From Prorocentrum cordatum (Eukaryota > Sar > Dinophyceae > Prorocentrales > Prorocentraceae), in contig CAUYUJ010016057.1 in the NCBI GenBank assembly GCA_963575745.1, forward strand, positions 195,196 to 259,195: a stretch of 64,000 bases of DNA, in the 5' to 3' direction. Of the stretch, positions 38,201 through 49,951 are shown piece after piece. The notes below the pieces were generated by a model. The model searched no databases. It was not told the DNA's origin and saw only the letters and a list, made by a program, of their open reading frames with translations. Position 1 is the first letter of the stretch. The number at the start of each line of letters is the position of its first letter. The translations under genes were made by a program, and so were the position numbers.

Positions 38201-41200
38201 TGCCTCAGTGCGACGGGTGAGCCGATCCGAGACGAGGGTCAGCGCAAGCTCATGGTGCAGACTGGTGGTGCGCTGCGTGGCATCAGGGCCCGCGTCGCGG
38301 GCGTCGGGCGACCGCTGCTCTCGATCTTCGACCTGGTGAAGAGCGGCCATCGCGTGGTTTTCGAGCAGGACCAGCACGGCAACGACATCAGCCACGCCGT
38401 CCACATCGAGAGCGGCAAGACGGCCCGCTTCACGCGGAGGCAGCGTACGTGGGACCTGGACGTGAGCATCGTGCCAGCAAAGGAGGTCGCCCAGATGTCC
38501 CAGACACTCGTGAAGGAGTTACCGCTCTGCTCGGTCGAGGGCTGCAGTGGCTGCGACAGGCTACATGGCAAGAAGCGTTTGTGCCCTTTCGGGCGGCAGG
38601 CGCGGCCGTGAGACCAGCGATGATGGCGCCAGCAGTGGGGCCTCCTGCGCTGCATGGCGTCGCTTCTGTGACAGGAGTGGTACCTCATGGAGTTGATGAT
38701 GGACATGTTGCGACCATCGAGAGCCATTTTAGCCCGGTCGCAGGCGACCCTGTCCCGCCAGGTGGAGACGCCGTGGCAGGGGACGACGGAGTTGGAAGTG
38801 CAATCGAGCTCGAGGGTCTCGTCGAGGAGCGTCGCGAGTCTCAGCCTGCTCCGGTGCGAGCACGACGTGGGCCGAAGGAACCTACTCAGGCAGATCTCGA
38901 GCAACGCGAAGCAGCAGGTCGCGCACCCTTCAGGGACTGGTGCTACTGCTGCCTGGCTGGGCGTGGCCGTGCTGATGGTCACCCGGCGGGCGCTCCTGGG
39001 AGAGCGCATGCTATACTTACGTTCGCGGTGGGCTACGGATACCTTGTGAAGCGGGAGGAGGTGGAGTCGGGCCAGTCCGTGCTTCCCATCCTCGTCGGCA
39101 TCGATTCGGCCACCTCGCGGGTCAGCGCCGACGTCCTCCCGTGGGCATCCAGCATGAGTGCAACGTGGCCCGCGCCTTCAGCCAGGTGGAGGCGACCGGC
39201 CACCCGAAGATCATCTACACGTCTGATGGTGAGGGTGCCTTGGTGGCGCCCAAGCGAGAGGCGACGATCCGCCTCAGGAATTTGAAGTTCGAGGTCGTGC
39301 CCGAGGAGGCGCCGGCCTACGACAGTGCTAGCAACGACCTGGCATAGGTAGCAGTGAGGGAGGTCAAGGGCGTAGCACGGTCTCTGAGAGTCGCCTTGTC
39401 CCTGCTGCGCGGCACAGACATCCCGAATGACCACCCAGTGTTGACCTGGCTCTGGCCCACGCTGCAGGGTGCATCAATCGTGGCAAGATCGGCGCCGATG
39501 GACGGACGCCGCGCGAGAGGCACAAGGGCAGGGCCTTCCGCAAGGTGCTGCCGCCTTTCGGTGAGATCATCGTGTTCCTCCCGAGTGCGAGGCGCGACGC
39601 CAAGTTCGAGGGGCGCTGGAAGATCGGAGTCTTTCTGGGCGTCATCGAGAAGTCGACCGAGATGCTCGTCGGCTACGACTGCAGTGTCGTGCGCGCGCGG
39701 TCGATCAGGAGGAGACCGCCGAGCCGGCGGGCCGATGCGGCCCTGTTGCTTTCGATCAGGGGTGCGCCGTGGACGCCGACCCCAGACAAGCCAGAGAACG
39801 TTCGCATCCCGACGGTCATCGACGAACCTTCTGTCGACCCTGCCGCGCAGCAGCCGAGGGTTGTGCCGGAGCTGAGCCTCGGAGCGTCTACATTCGCAGG
39901 AACGTGGGTCTGGCCAAGTACGGTTCCACAGACGGATGCCCGGGCTGCCTCGCGGCCCGGACTAACGCGGCAGCCAAGGCCCACAGCTCGGAGTGCCGTG
40001 AGCGCATCCAGCAGGCCATGGCGAACGACCCCGAGCTCGCGCCCCGTGTCTTCGGAGCAGCGGCCCGCCAGTTGGAGGCTGCTGACAGGGCGCCTGTGCG
40101 CCAGGAGGGCGAGGGCTCCTGGGCGCCGCTTCAAGCTGCCAGCCCGGCAGAGGCGCCGATGGAGGTCGATCGACCTGGCCGACGAGCTGCCCCGCGTCGG
40201 GGCTCGCCCGCGGAGCTGACGCAGGCATCGAGGCGCCGCCTCGCGGCGCCAGGCGGCCCAGCACCCCTCGCGCCCGCGGTCAGCGGTGAGCAGCCAGGGG
40301 CGCCAGCGCAGGCGCCAGCCACGCCGCGGGCGCAGGCTGCTGGGCCGAGCGGGCTTCTGCAGGCGCCGCCTGGAGCTGGGGGTGCCATGGGCGCGAACTG
40401 GCTGGAGCTCTGTGCGCTGCTGGCGGCTTTCGGCGACTGGAGACTGGCCGTCAGCGAGCTGTGCGGACCAGGGCGTTTCACGTCTCGGTCGAGTGCCTTC
40501 GACCTCGAGCCCGGCACAGCCTACGGCATCAGGACCGGCTGCGACTTTAGCCAGGAGGGCGACAGGCAGCGGGCGCAAGCTACGATCGAGCTGGAGCAGC
40601 CGCTACTGGTCACCGGCAGCCCGATGTGCGCGCCGTGGTCGAACCTGCAGGCCCTCAACGTGTTCCAGGGTGTGGGCGCCAACGCCATCATGGAGCGAGG
40701 CGTCGTCCACCTGGTCTTCTGTGCCGAGCGCTACAAGGAGCAGATCAAGGCTGGCCGCCTCTTCTTGCACGAGCAGCCAGCATCATCGAGGAGTTGGCGT
40801 CTCTGGATGATCCGAGAGATCGCCGAGATGCCAGGAGTACACTACGTCGAGTGTGATCAATGTGCGTATGGGTTGTGGTGCAATGACGCCATCGGCCCAG
40901 CGCTGGTCAAGAAGCCTACGGGGTGGTTGACCAACTCTGCCGAGATTGCCCGGGAGCTGACGCGTCGGTGTCCTGGGTGTGTTCGGCATTGCCAGACGGT
41001 CGGTCTAGGTCGGCGCGGCATGCGCACCATCGAGCGGTACCCGACGAAGCTTGTGGCTGCGGTGCTGCGTGGGCAGCGTCGTGAGGCGATCGCCCGCGGC
41101 CAGCTGGGTGCGCTGGAGGCTGGGCCACACCTCGACGAGCCGCAGGTCTGGGGCGCCTACCCGGAGTACTACACGGAGATCGTTGACAACATCATCGGGG

Positions 41201-44200
41201 CCGCTTTGGACCCCGAGCTCGTGGCAGCTGGCCGCAAGGAGGTGATGGAGTTCCTGCGCGGCCTGGGCGCCTACGTGTACGACACCAAGCAGCACTGCCG
41301 CGAGGAGACCGGGCGCGACCCGGTGCCCATGATCTGGGTGGGCGTCAACAAGGGTGACGACCGCAAGCCCAACGTCCGCTGCAGGCTGTGAGTGGCAGAG
41401 ACACGTTGCCGCGCGAGCATGGATTTGGGGGGCCCCTCGCAGACGTTTAGCGCGACACCCCCGTATGAGGCACTCAGGATGTTGATTTCTTTCTGTTGCT
41501 CGCCCAGGAACGCCGAGGAGGACCGGCACGTCCTCATGTTCCTGGACATCACGAGGGCTCACCCGCACTGCGAGATGAATCGGAAACTGTGGGTGAAGGT
41601 GCCGTCGGAGGACCCCCGCTCGGCTGACCCCAACGTGCGCGGGCTGCTGGTCAGGTGTCTCTACGGCTGCCGTGACGAAGGCCAGAATTTCGAGCTGCTG
41701 GTCCGTGTGACACTGGAGGGCAAGATGGGTTTCTCCTGTGGCGTCTGGTGTCCCTGCACATACCGCAGAGGCGACAGCAAGCTCGTGGCCTGCGTCTACG
41801 GCGACAACTTCGTGCTGAAGGGCTCCCGCGCCGACAACCTAGAGTTCTACCGCGAGCTGCAGAAGTGCATGCGGGTCAAGCTCGAGGGCATGCATGTTGG
41901 GACCCAACAAGAGTGCTGGTGATGTTCAAGAGGTGGTCTGTCTGAACCCCATCTTCCGTTGGACCTCGAGAGGTGGCGTGGAGCTCGAGGCGGGCTCTCG
42001 CCGCGCGCTCATCATGATGCAGCAGCTGAACCTTTGGCGCGAGTCGAAGGCTCACTCAACGCCAGGTGTGAAGTCCAAGAGCGTGGATCGTGGCAGGGTC
42101 CTGGAGGGCGAGGAGGGGACTCGCTGCCGCAGCCGGGTCATGCGAGCCAGCTACCCCAGCGAGGACTGCCCGGACATCAAGTACGCAGTGAAGGAAGCAG
42201 CGAAATGCATGCACGAGCCGTGCGAGCACGGCATGGAGCTAGTCAAGAGGATCGCCAGGTATCTCCTGGGCCGTCCCGGGCTGGTCCAGAGGTTCCGCCG
42301 CCAGCGTTGGTCAGGTGTGCTCAAGGGCTTCTCGGACAGTGACTTCGCGGGCTGCCCGGAGAGCAGGAAGAGCACGAGCTGCGGGGTCTTCCAGCTGGGG
42401 GAACACATGATCAAGGTCCTCAGCGCGACTCAGCGCAGTGAGGCTCTCAGCTCAGGTGAGGCCGAGTGGTGCGCTCTAGTGCGCGCCGCGTCCTGTGGGA
42501 TCGGTCTGGTCTCGCTGGCGTGCGACATGGGATGCGAGCTGGAGTTGTGTATGTTTGGCTGGCGACGCTGCGGCGGCCAGCGGGATAGCTCGCCGCCGAG
42601 GGGCGGGGCGCATCCGACACATCGAGACGAAGACTTTGTTTTGTGGCTCCAGCGCCATGTGACCGAGCGTCGAGTTATCCTGTCCAAGACGCTCGGCAAG
42701 GTCAATGTGGCAGATCTCGGCGCGAAGCATCTGGCGCAGAAGGAGCTAGATGAGATGCTGGGACTGCTTGGATTTACTGTGGCTACGGGCAAGTCTGGCC
42801 TGCTTCTCTAGCGGTCGCAGGCAACCTGCTTGAGCCTGAACTGGCTTGCGATCCCGAGGGCAAAAGGGGAGGTGCAGGCAGGATTTCCGTTGAAGGTAGC
42901 CCGAGTCAAGGCGACTGATTTCATGTGCGCAGGCATGCTTCCTGTGAGGTTGCGTGTGGCGAGGCGAGTGACTTTTTCTTTTCAGCTTCGCTGGGGCAAT
43001 CCGGAGATCGCTTGGGTCGAGACTCGAGGGAGCTCGACGCGGCGGCGAGGAGGGCTGACCGGGTAGCTCTCGGATATGCATGCCGTGACGTTTATTGTTT
43101 ACCATTGCCATATCTTACTCAAACTGAAAAGCGGACATACCCTATATCATGCGAGGCAGCACCCATGAGAAAAAACATCTCCGAGTAAAGGTTCGCCAGG
43201 GATCAGCTGGTGTACTTTTGAGCGCGCGAACTAGAAAACATTGAAACTAGTTACCAGAGATCTTAGCACGCCTCTGGCCTGTCGGGCTGGCGAATTTCCC
43301 CGCCGAGTTTGCGAACAGATGCGTTTACTGTCCCGTAGATCTGCGAGTATTCTACGCGTTTCTGGTATAGTCGGCGGGAAAATCAATTCTGGAGTCAATC
43401 AGTGGGGAGGGCCTCACCCTCGCCCGCGCGGGACCGACCCCAGGCGCGAGGCCAGGAGACTGGGCGCAAGGAGCGGGCACGGCGTCAGTGAGGGCCGGAG
43501 TGGCAGCCCCCTCCAGAGCGCAGGCGGAGTCCGAGCCAGGTGGCCCAGGCTGTGCTGGCGACGATGATGGCGTCGCAGCTCCGTAGTTGATCCCCCATTC
43601 GAAGAACGTCGGTGTCCCGCCAGTCGAGACCGCTGCCCCCCAGCGCCATGGCGCTCGCCGTTGCGCACCGCCCCGCGCCTGGCCTGCAGCCCCCCCCCGC
43701 GCGCGTGCGCGCCCGCCGCGGCTCCCAGCCGCGCGGTGGCCAGATGCCCAGCCGAGCGCGCTCGGGGCCAGCAGGGCAGTGTTCGAATATGGGGCACGAG
43801 CGACATGGGTACGGCAAGAGGGGGTACAAAGACCAACAGCAGTTCCTCTTCATTTTGAGCAGAACTCGCTGTCGGTGCCGCCGCGGACGGTGTCCGTTTG
43901 AGACAGGAAGCCGCCTGCCCAACTGCGGCCGCTGTCGGTTTTGGACCACGCTTGTTGTTGGCCATCGCACGCTTTTTACGTACCCATTTCGGGCGTCCAG
44001 AAATATGGGATCGATTACAAAGTTGATTTACCCTAAAATTGATTTCCTCGTCGAGTCTACGAGAAGGTGCGCAGGTCTGCTCGTACATCTAAGATCCTTC
44101 TGCATAGTTTCCGTCGATCCGACGACACATTCAGTTTGGGGGTACATCGACAATGTGGTCGATGTCTTACTCGAAGTCTGGGCGGCCGTCCGGACAGCCG

Positions 44201-46027
44201 CGACCTCTGCCCCCACGGCCCCGTGGCTCGTGGCCACGGAGCGGCACGCGTCCGGCCAGAGCTTGCCGAACTCCGCGCCCTCCCGGTGAAGGGCAGCCGG
44301 CGCCTGCCTCGCGCGCCCGCCCTGGCCAGCCGAGGGGCTCCAGGGCGAGGGGCACCACGGCCCTGCCGTCGTGCGTCAGCCCGCCGCGCTCGCTCCCGGT
44401 GGAGGCCTCCCCTGGGGAGCAGGTGCGGCTGCGTGACCTCCGCTGCGAGAGGCGACCACACCGTGACGGCGATGAGGAACTCGATGCTGGACGCGGGCCG
44501 ACGGAAGACCAGGTCCATAATCACCCCCGATCCGTGTGTTCAACGGGGTTCATCCCGAAGGTCCTGAGTCGAGCGCTGCAGTCGACTCGACGCTCGAAGG
44601 TTCCGAGGCCCAAGTAGTCTATGTAAGCCTGCTAACTGACATGCACCCGCAGCGGTGTCCACTCCACACCACTCCACTCCACATCACCCTTCGCCTTGTC
44701 TCAGTCTGGGGCGGCTGGTGGCGGAGGTGGCACTCGCGCCACCAAGCCCGCCCCTCTGCTTGCGAGGACAGCGCGACGTTCCATCCGACGTTCGTCGACG
44801 ACGACCCTCCTTCCCCCCAGGGGGTCTCCTCGTTGGGACACCAACAGGTACCGATACCGCTACTCCCCAGACCTCTCTCGGTGTGCGTTCTGACCAGAAT
44901 TTCGAGGCGAATCCAGCGGTGGCGACGAGTGCCTCCCGGGAGGTCCACAAAGGGGGAAATCGAGGCCAGGGTAGCGGCACGGGTACCCTCCTCCGAGCTC
45001 GATCGGTCGATGCTTGGCGTCGCAGATTCACAGAGGGCCGCCGAGCTGCTCCCGAGGTCGCCCGGTTCAGCTCGCAAAAAGCCCTCCCCCCCGAGGGCCT
45101 CGCGAGGCCGTGCGCGGCCGTAGCCCCCAAGAGGCGCACGGCTGGGCGCCAACGGCGACGGGATAGCTTCGGGACTTCGACTACCCGATGCCGATGACGA
45201 CGACGACGCCGACGACGTAAGAGCGACCCTTCGCCAGAGTGACATTTGGTGCGGGCCCCCTGGAGTCCTCCGACCGCTGACTGCGATGCGCTAGTCCACC
45301 GCCAGAATATGTCCGCATCCACCGCTGGTCGTGACCTGGGATCTCGAGGAGCGGTGGACATGGATATCTGTCCGCCCTTGTGGGCGGGGCAGCGGTCTGC
45401 GCGCTTGGGCTGTTTCCCTCTTTCCTCTTCCTTCTCCTCCTTGTCCTCCTCCAGTTTCCCTTCTCCCCTCCCCCTTCCGCCTCTTCCTCCTCCTGCTGCT
45501 CCGCCTCCTCTCCCCCTCCACAATTACTCAATAGGAATACTACTCTCCCTCTTCCCCCGATGGCGGCCTGAAAGTAGCCGACCCCCCCCGCGTATTGTGT
45601 TTTTACACAGGATTCCCGGGAGTTGGGTTTTCGCCTGCGTTTTTTTTCAAAATGCTGCTCTCGCTGAGGCGCCGGCCTCATTTCTGCTCCCGAATCGTTC
45701 CGAATCGTGCTCCCGCTGCAGCGTGGGCCTCATTTTCGGATCGGTGTTTGGCCTCCGTCGTTCAGGATGGCGTTCTCGCCCCAGCGCGGGCCTCTTTCTC
45801 GCGCGCCCATCCGCCCGCCACCACCGCGCCGCACCACCACCACCACCACCACCACCACCACCACCACCACCACCACCACACCACCACCACCACCACCACC
45901 ACCACCACCACCACCACCACCACCACCACCACCACCACCACCACCACCACCACCACCACCCACCACCACCCACCACCACACCACCACCACCACCACCAGC
46001 ACCACCACCACCGCCACCAGCACCACC

Positions 46028-46058
<31 letters not shown>

Positions 46059-48976
46059 CCACCACCACCACCACCACCACCACCACCACAACCACGCACA
46101 CACGCACGCACGCACGCACGCGCACCACCACCCACTGCGTACGCGCGCGGAGCCACAGGTCCGCTACGACACGCGTCCGCGGATAGAGAAAATCAGCGCC
46201 GTGGTAAGGGATGGGAGGGAGGGGTAGGACGTCAGATATGACGCGAGCGCACCTAGCTTGCCCTCCTCCCCCTCCCCCTCCACCTCTTCCATCTCCTCCT
46301 CCTTCTCGTCCTTTTCCTCCTCCTCCGCATTCGCTAGCCCTGTCCCTTCCCTCCTCCCCCCCAAACAAGCGTTCCCTAAGCGGTCGCAGACTCCCCCCAA
46401 ACGAGATGTGCTTCCATTCTTCGATTGAACGTCAGATCAAGCGTTCGCTTCTCTAAGAGCGGCGTGCGGCGGCGGACGCTGAACCGTTCCCTGTTTCCCT
46501 TTTTCCCATCGCATCTTGAATGCGGGCCGCTCCCTTTACACAGCTCAGCGTGGCGCATTGCTTCCTCCCTCCTCCTCATCCTGCTCATCTCCACAATGAC
46601 TTTCCTCCTAGATTCAACGCTGGTGGACAATGCTTTTTCCTAGACCCCCTCCTCCACCACTTCTTCCTCCTTGCCCCTTTTTTTCTCCTACTCCTCCTCC
46701 TCCTCCTCTTCTCCCTTCTCCCCTCTTGCCCCGACAGCGTCTACGACGTCTTCTCCGCGCACGCGTCCGAGGGCGCCAGGAAGCAGGAGGAATGGAACAA
46801 GGCGCACAGGGGAGAGACATGCCGATGACCGACGCCCCTCCTCCCAGACCCCCGACGCCGCTTTTTTTTTGTTTGTTTTTTGATTTTTTGTTGTTTTTTC
46901 TTTTTTTGTTTACAACGTCACCCCCAGATGCCTGGACCCCTTCCCCGGGACCGGTTTCTCGACCCCAAGATGTTTGGACCCCGTCCCCGGGACGGTCCCG
47001 AAACCCAGCGAAGGTCCCCAGAGACCGAAAATAGCGAAAACTTCCCGTCGTGACTTTTTCACAACGCGAGGGCGTCTGGGCTCGTTGGTCCTCCCAGGGG
47101 TCCTTGCCCCGGAGTCCTGGTCAGAACGCGCCCCTTGAAGAGCTCCTGGGGAGCAGCGGCGTCTGCACCCGTCGGGAGCTCCCTCACGGTGCGGCGACCA
47201 CACTGTGTGATGAGTCATTGGGGGTTCGGGGTGACCGCGCGGTTTTGGGACTCAGGTCTCTCTGGGGCCTCCACCCATCGAGAATAACAGAGCCCTAGCC
47301 TTAATTACGCTACCGAGGAACTCCATACTTCGTTTTAACTCTTGTCTTAGCGTAGCTGACGTGTAATGTACATGGATGATGCTAGGTGGTCAAAAGCGGA
47401 TAGCGCTCCCCCCCCTGCGCCCTGCGCACCCCCTGTGCCGTCCCTGTGAGCCCGCAACGCACGGCGCCCCCACCCCCAGCGCACCCAATGTGGCGTCGAG
47501 GAAATGCCACGCCTGCCATGCCCTGCGAGCCTGCAACGCGTATGAGCCGCGGTGAGAGACCACCCCCTGCGCCCCCCCTCTGGTGTCGAGAAAGTGCCAC
47601 GCCTGCCACGCTCTCCGACCCTGGCACGCATAGGGGCCGCGGTGAGAGAACACCCCCTGCGCACCCACGCTTGCCACGCTCTCCGACCCTAGCACACAGG
47701 AGCCGCGGCGAGAGACCACCCCATGCTCACCCCCTCTGGTGTCGAGACAGTGCCATGCTTGCAACGCTCTCCGACCCGGGCACGCATGGGAGCCGCGGTG
47801 AGAGACCACCCCTTGCGCACCTCTGGTGTCGAGAAAGTGCCACGCTTGCCACACTCTCCAACCTTGGCACGCATAAAGGCCACGGTGAGAGACCACCCCA
47901 TGCGCATCCCCTCTGGTGTCGAGAAAGTAGCAACGCCTACCACGCCCTCCAACCCCTGGCACGCATTGAGGCCGCGGTGAGAGACCACCCCCTGTGCACC
48001 CCCTCTGGTGTCGAGAAAGTGCCACGCCTGCCACGCTCTCAGACTCTGGCACGGATAGGGGCCGCGGTGAGAGACCCCCCTCTGATGTCGAGAAAGTACC
48101 ACTGCTTCCACGTACTGCGAGCGTGTTGCAGGTAGAGGCCGCGCTGAGGGACCACCTTCTGCGCACCACCGGTGGCGCCGAGGAAGTGCCACTTTTGCCA
48201 CGCGCTGCGAGCGTGTCACGGATAGAGGCCGCGTTGAGGGAACACCCTTTGCGCACCCCCTGTGGTGTCGAGAAGGTCCTCTCCTGCCACACCCTGCGAG
48301 CGTGTCACGGACTGAAGCCGCGCTGAGGGAACACCGTCTGCGCACCCCCTGTGATTTCGAGAAATTGCCAGTGCTGCCACGTACTGCGAGCGCATCACGG
48401 ATAGAGGCCGCGCTGAGGGACCATCCTTTGCGCCCCCCCCTGCGGTGCCGAGAAAGTGCAACTCCTGCCACACCCTGCGAGCGTGTCACGGATAGAAACC
48501 GCGCTGAGTGACCACCGTTTGCGCACCCCGCGTGGTGTCGAGAAAGTGCCATTCTGCCCTGCGAGCGCATCACGGATAGAGGCCGCGCTGAGGGACCACC
48601 CTTTGCGCACCCCCTGTGGTGCCGAGAAAATGCCACTCCTGCCACGTCTTGCGAGCGTGTCATGGATAGAGGCCGCGCTGATGGACCACCCCCTGCGCAC
48701 CCCTTGTGGCGTCGAGAAATTGCCATTCTTGCCACGCCCTGCGATCGTGTCACGGATAGAGGCCGCGCTGAGGGACCACCTCGGTGAACCCCTTGTTGTG
48801 TCGAGAAAGTGCCATTGTTGCCATTCATTTCGAATCCTACACGAATGTCTTGTATATGGCGTCTCGTGTGCATGTGTATGATGCGGGTGCGGCCGTATTT
48901 GGACGTGTGTGGTGCATACGTTTTTGGTATATGATACAGTGATCAGGCCAAGCGCGCTATAGCACTGTTAGTATTA

Positions 48977-49008
<32 letters not shown>

Positions 49009-49042
49009 CCGCATGCGTGTGTTGTGTCTTGTGTGTATTGTG

Positions 49043-49088
<46 letters not shown>

Positions 49089-49872
49089 GCTGGATGCGGA
49101 CGCGTGTCTCATTTTCGCACCGTGCATGCGTTGCGCGTGGGTGAGGGAAGAAAGAAGAGGAGGAGGGTAGGAGGGAGACGTGGGTGCGACGCGGCAGGGG
49201 AGGAAACCATAACCCCACGAAACATGCGGCGAATAACACGATGAAGACGTGGCCTCGCTGAGAAACCACTTACGCCCTAAAGGGCTGGTGAATTTGCATA
49301 GAATCCGACCGTGGCGTCGAGAAGGCCCCCTGGCAAATTGAACTTCGGATTCGAATCGAGGATGTTTTTCACCGCTCGTCCTTCGTTTAGGCCTCGTCCC
49401 GCCTTTTTTGTTTTTCGCAACGTCGGACATCTGCGTGGGGGCAAAACGTTCAGGCCGTTGGACCTTTCGTGACTGCCCCTGGACCTCTCGTACAGGCTGC
49501 GTGATGCATCCCGGTCGCGTGCGAGCGTGCCCGCTGAGTCCGTCAGTGACCGCCCCGCTTCCCAGATGGGGCCACGAAGCGTGCGAGGGATGTGCCGAAA
49601 TGAGTGGCTGGGACGCATGTGGACGGCGCCACCGAGACCCTCATTGAAAATCCCGATCGGGCCACGAAACATGTGAGGGGTGTGCCACAATGAGCGGATG
49701 GGACGCATGCGGGCGGCGCCATTGGGGCCTTCGGTGGAGCTCCCTATGAGACCACGGAACTTGTGGGGTGTGTGCCGAAGTGAATGTCTGGGATGTATGC
49801 GGGCGGCGCCACTGGGGCGTTCGGCGGGGCTCCCTATGGGGCCACGAAACGTGTGAGGTGTGTGTGTGTGTG

Positions 49873-49951
<79 letters not shown>

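Larger units (their letters stand above)
36458..43149 (+). mobile_element. Ty1/copia LTR retrotransposon with MTase-like insert, inactive
   Basis: The element runs from TG at 36458 to CA at 43149, with 94 bp terminal repeats and a primer site directly after the left one. Domain order is Gag with two zinc knuckles, aspartic protease, integrase, a zinc-binding block, a methyltransferase-like domain, reverse transcriptase and RNase H. Integrase before reverse transcriptase defines the copia order. Candidate target-site duplications are TGAGA (36453-36457) and TGCGA (43150-43154), four of five identical. It is broken by frame changes near 37355, 38600, 39130, 39350-39550, 39890 and 41890, and by stop codons at 39345 and 41389. 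Confidence 0.9.
35010..46737 (+). other. Intron 5 (11,728 bp, GC...AG)
   Basis: It starts GCCAAC and ends CCCCGACAG before C. The nine bases CCCCGACAG also end exon e, so the intron sits between perfect direct repeats. It contains an AT repeat, CTTGGG satellite, a complete but decayed Ty1/copia element, MITE-like elements and the dispersed repeat. The stretches 35300-35880, 42830-43050 and 44180-44840 show nothing I recognise. Confidence 0.9.

Noticed and set aside
45595-46368. Poly-His, poly-Thr, poly-Val, poly-Gly and poly-Trp frames
   Set aside because: All six frames of the CCA microsatellite are open; none has a conserved flank.
47689-48873. 394-codon minus frame with ~29-residue repeats
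   Set aside because: It is minisatellite array A read in frame. Other frames over the same array are equally open on both strands, as expected when units are multiples of three.
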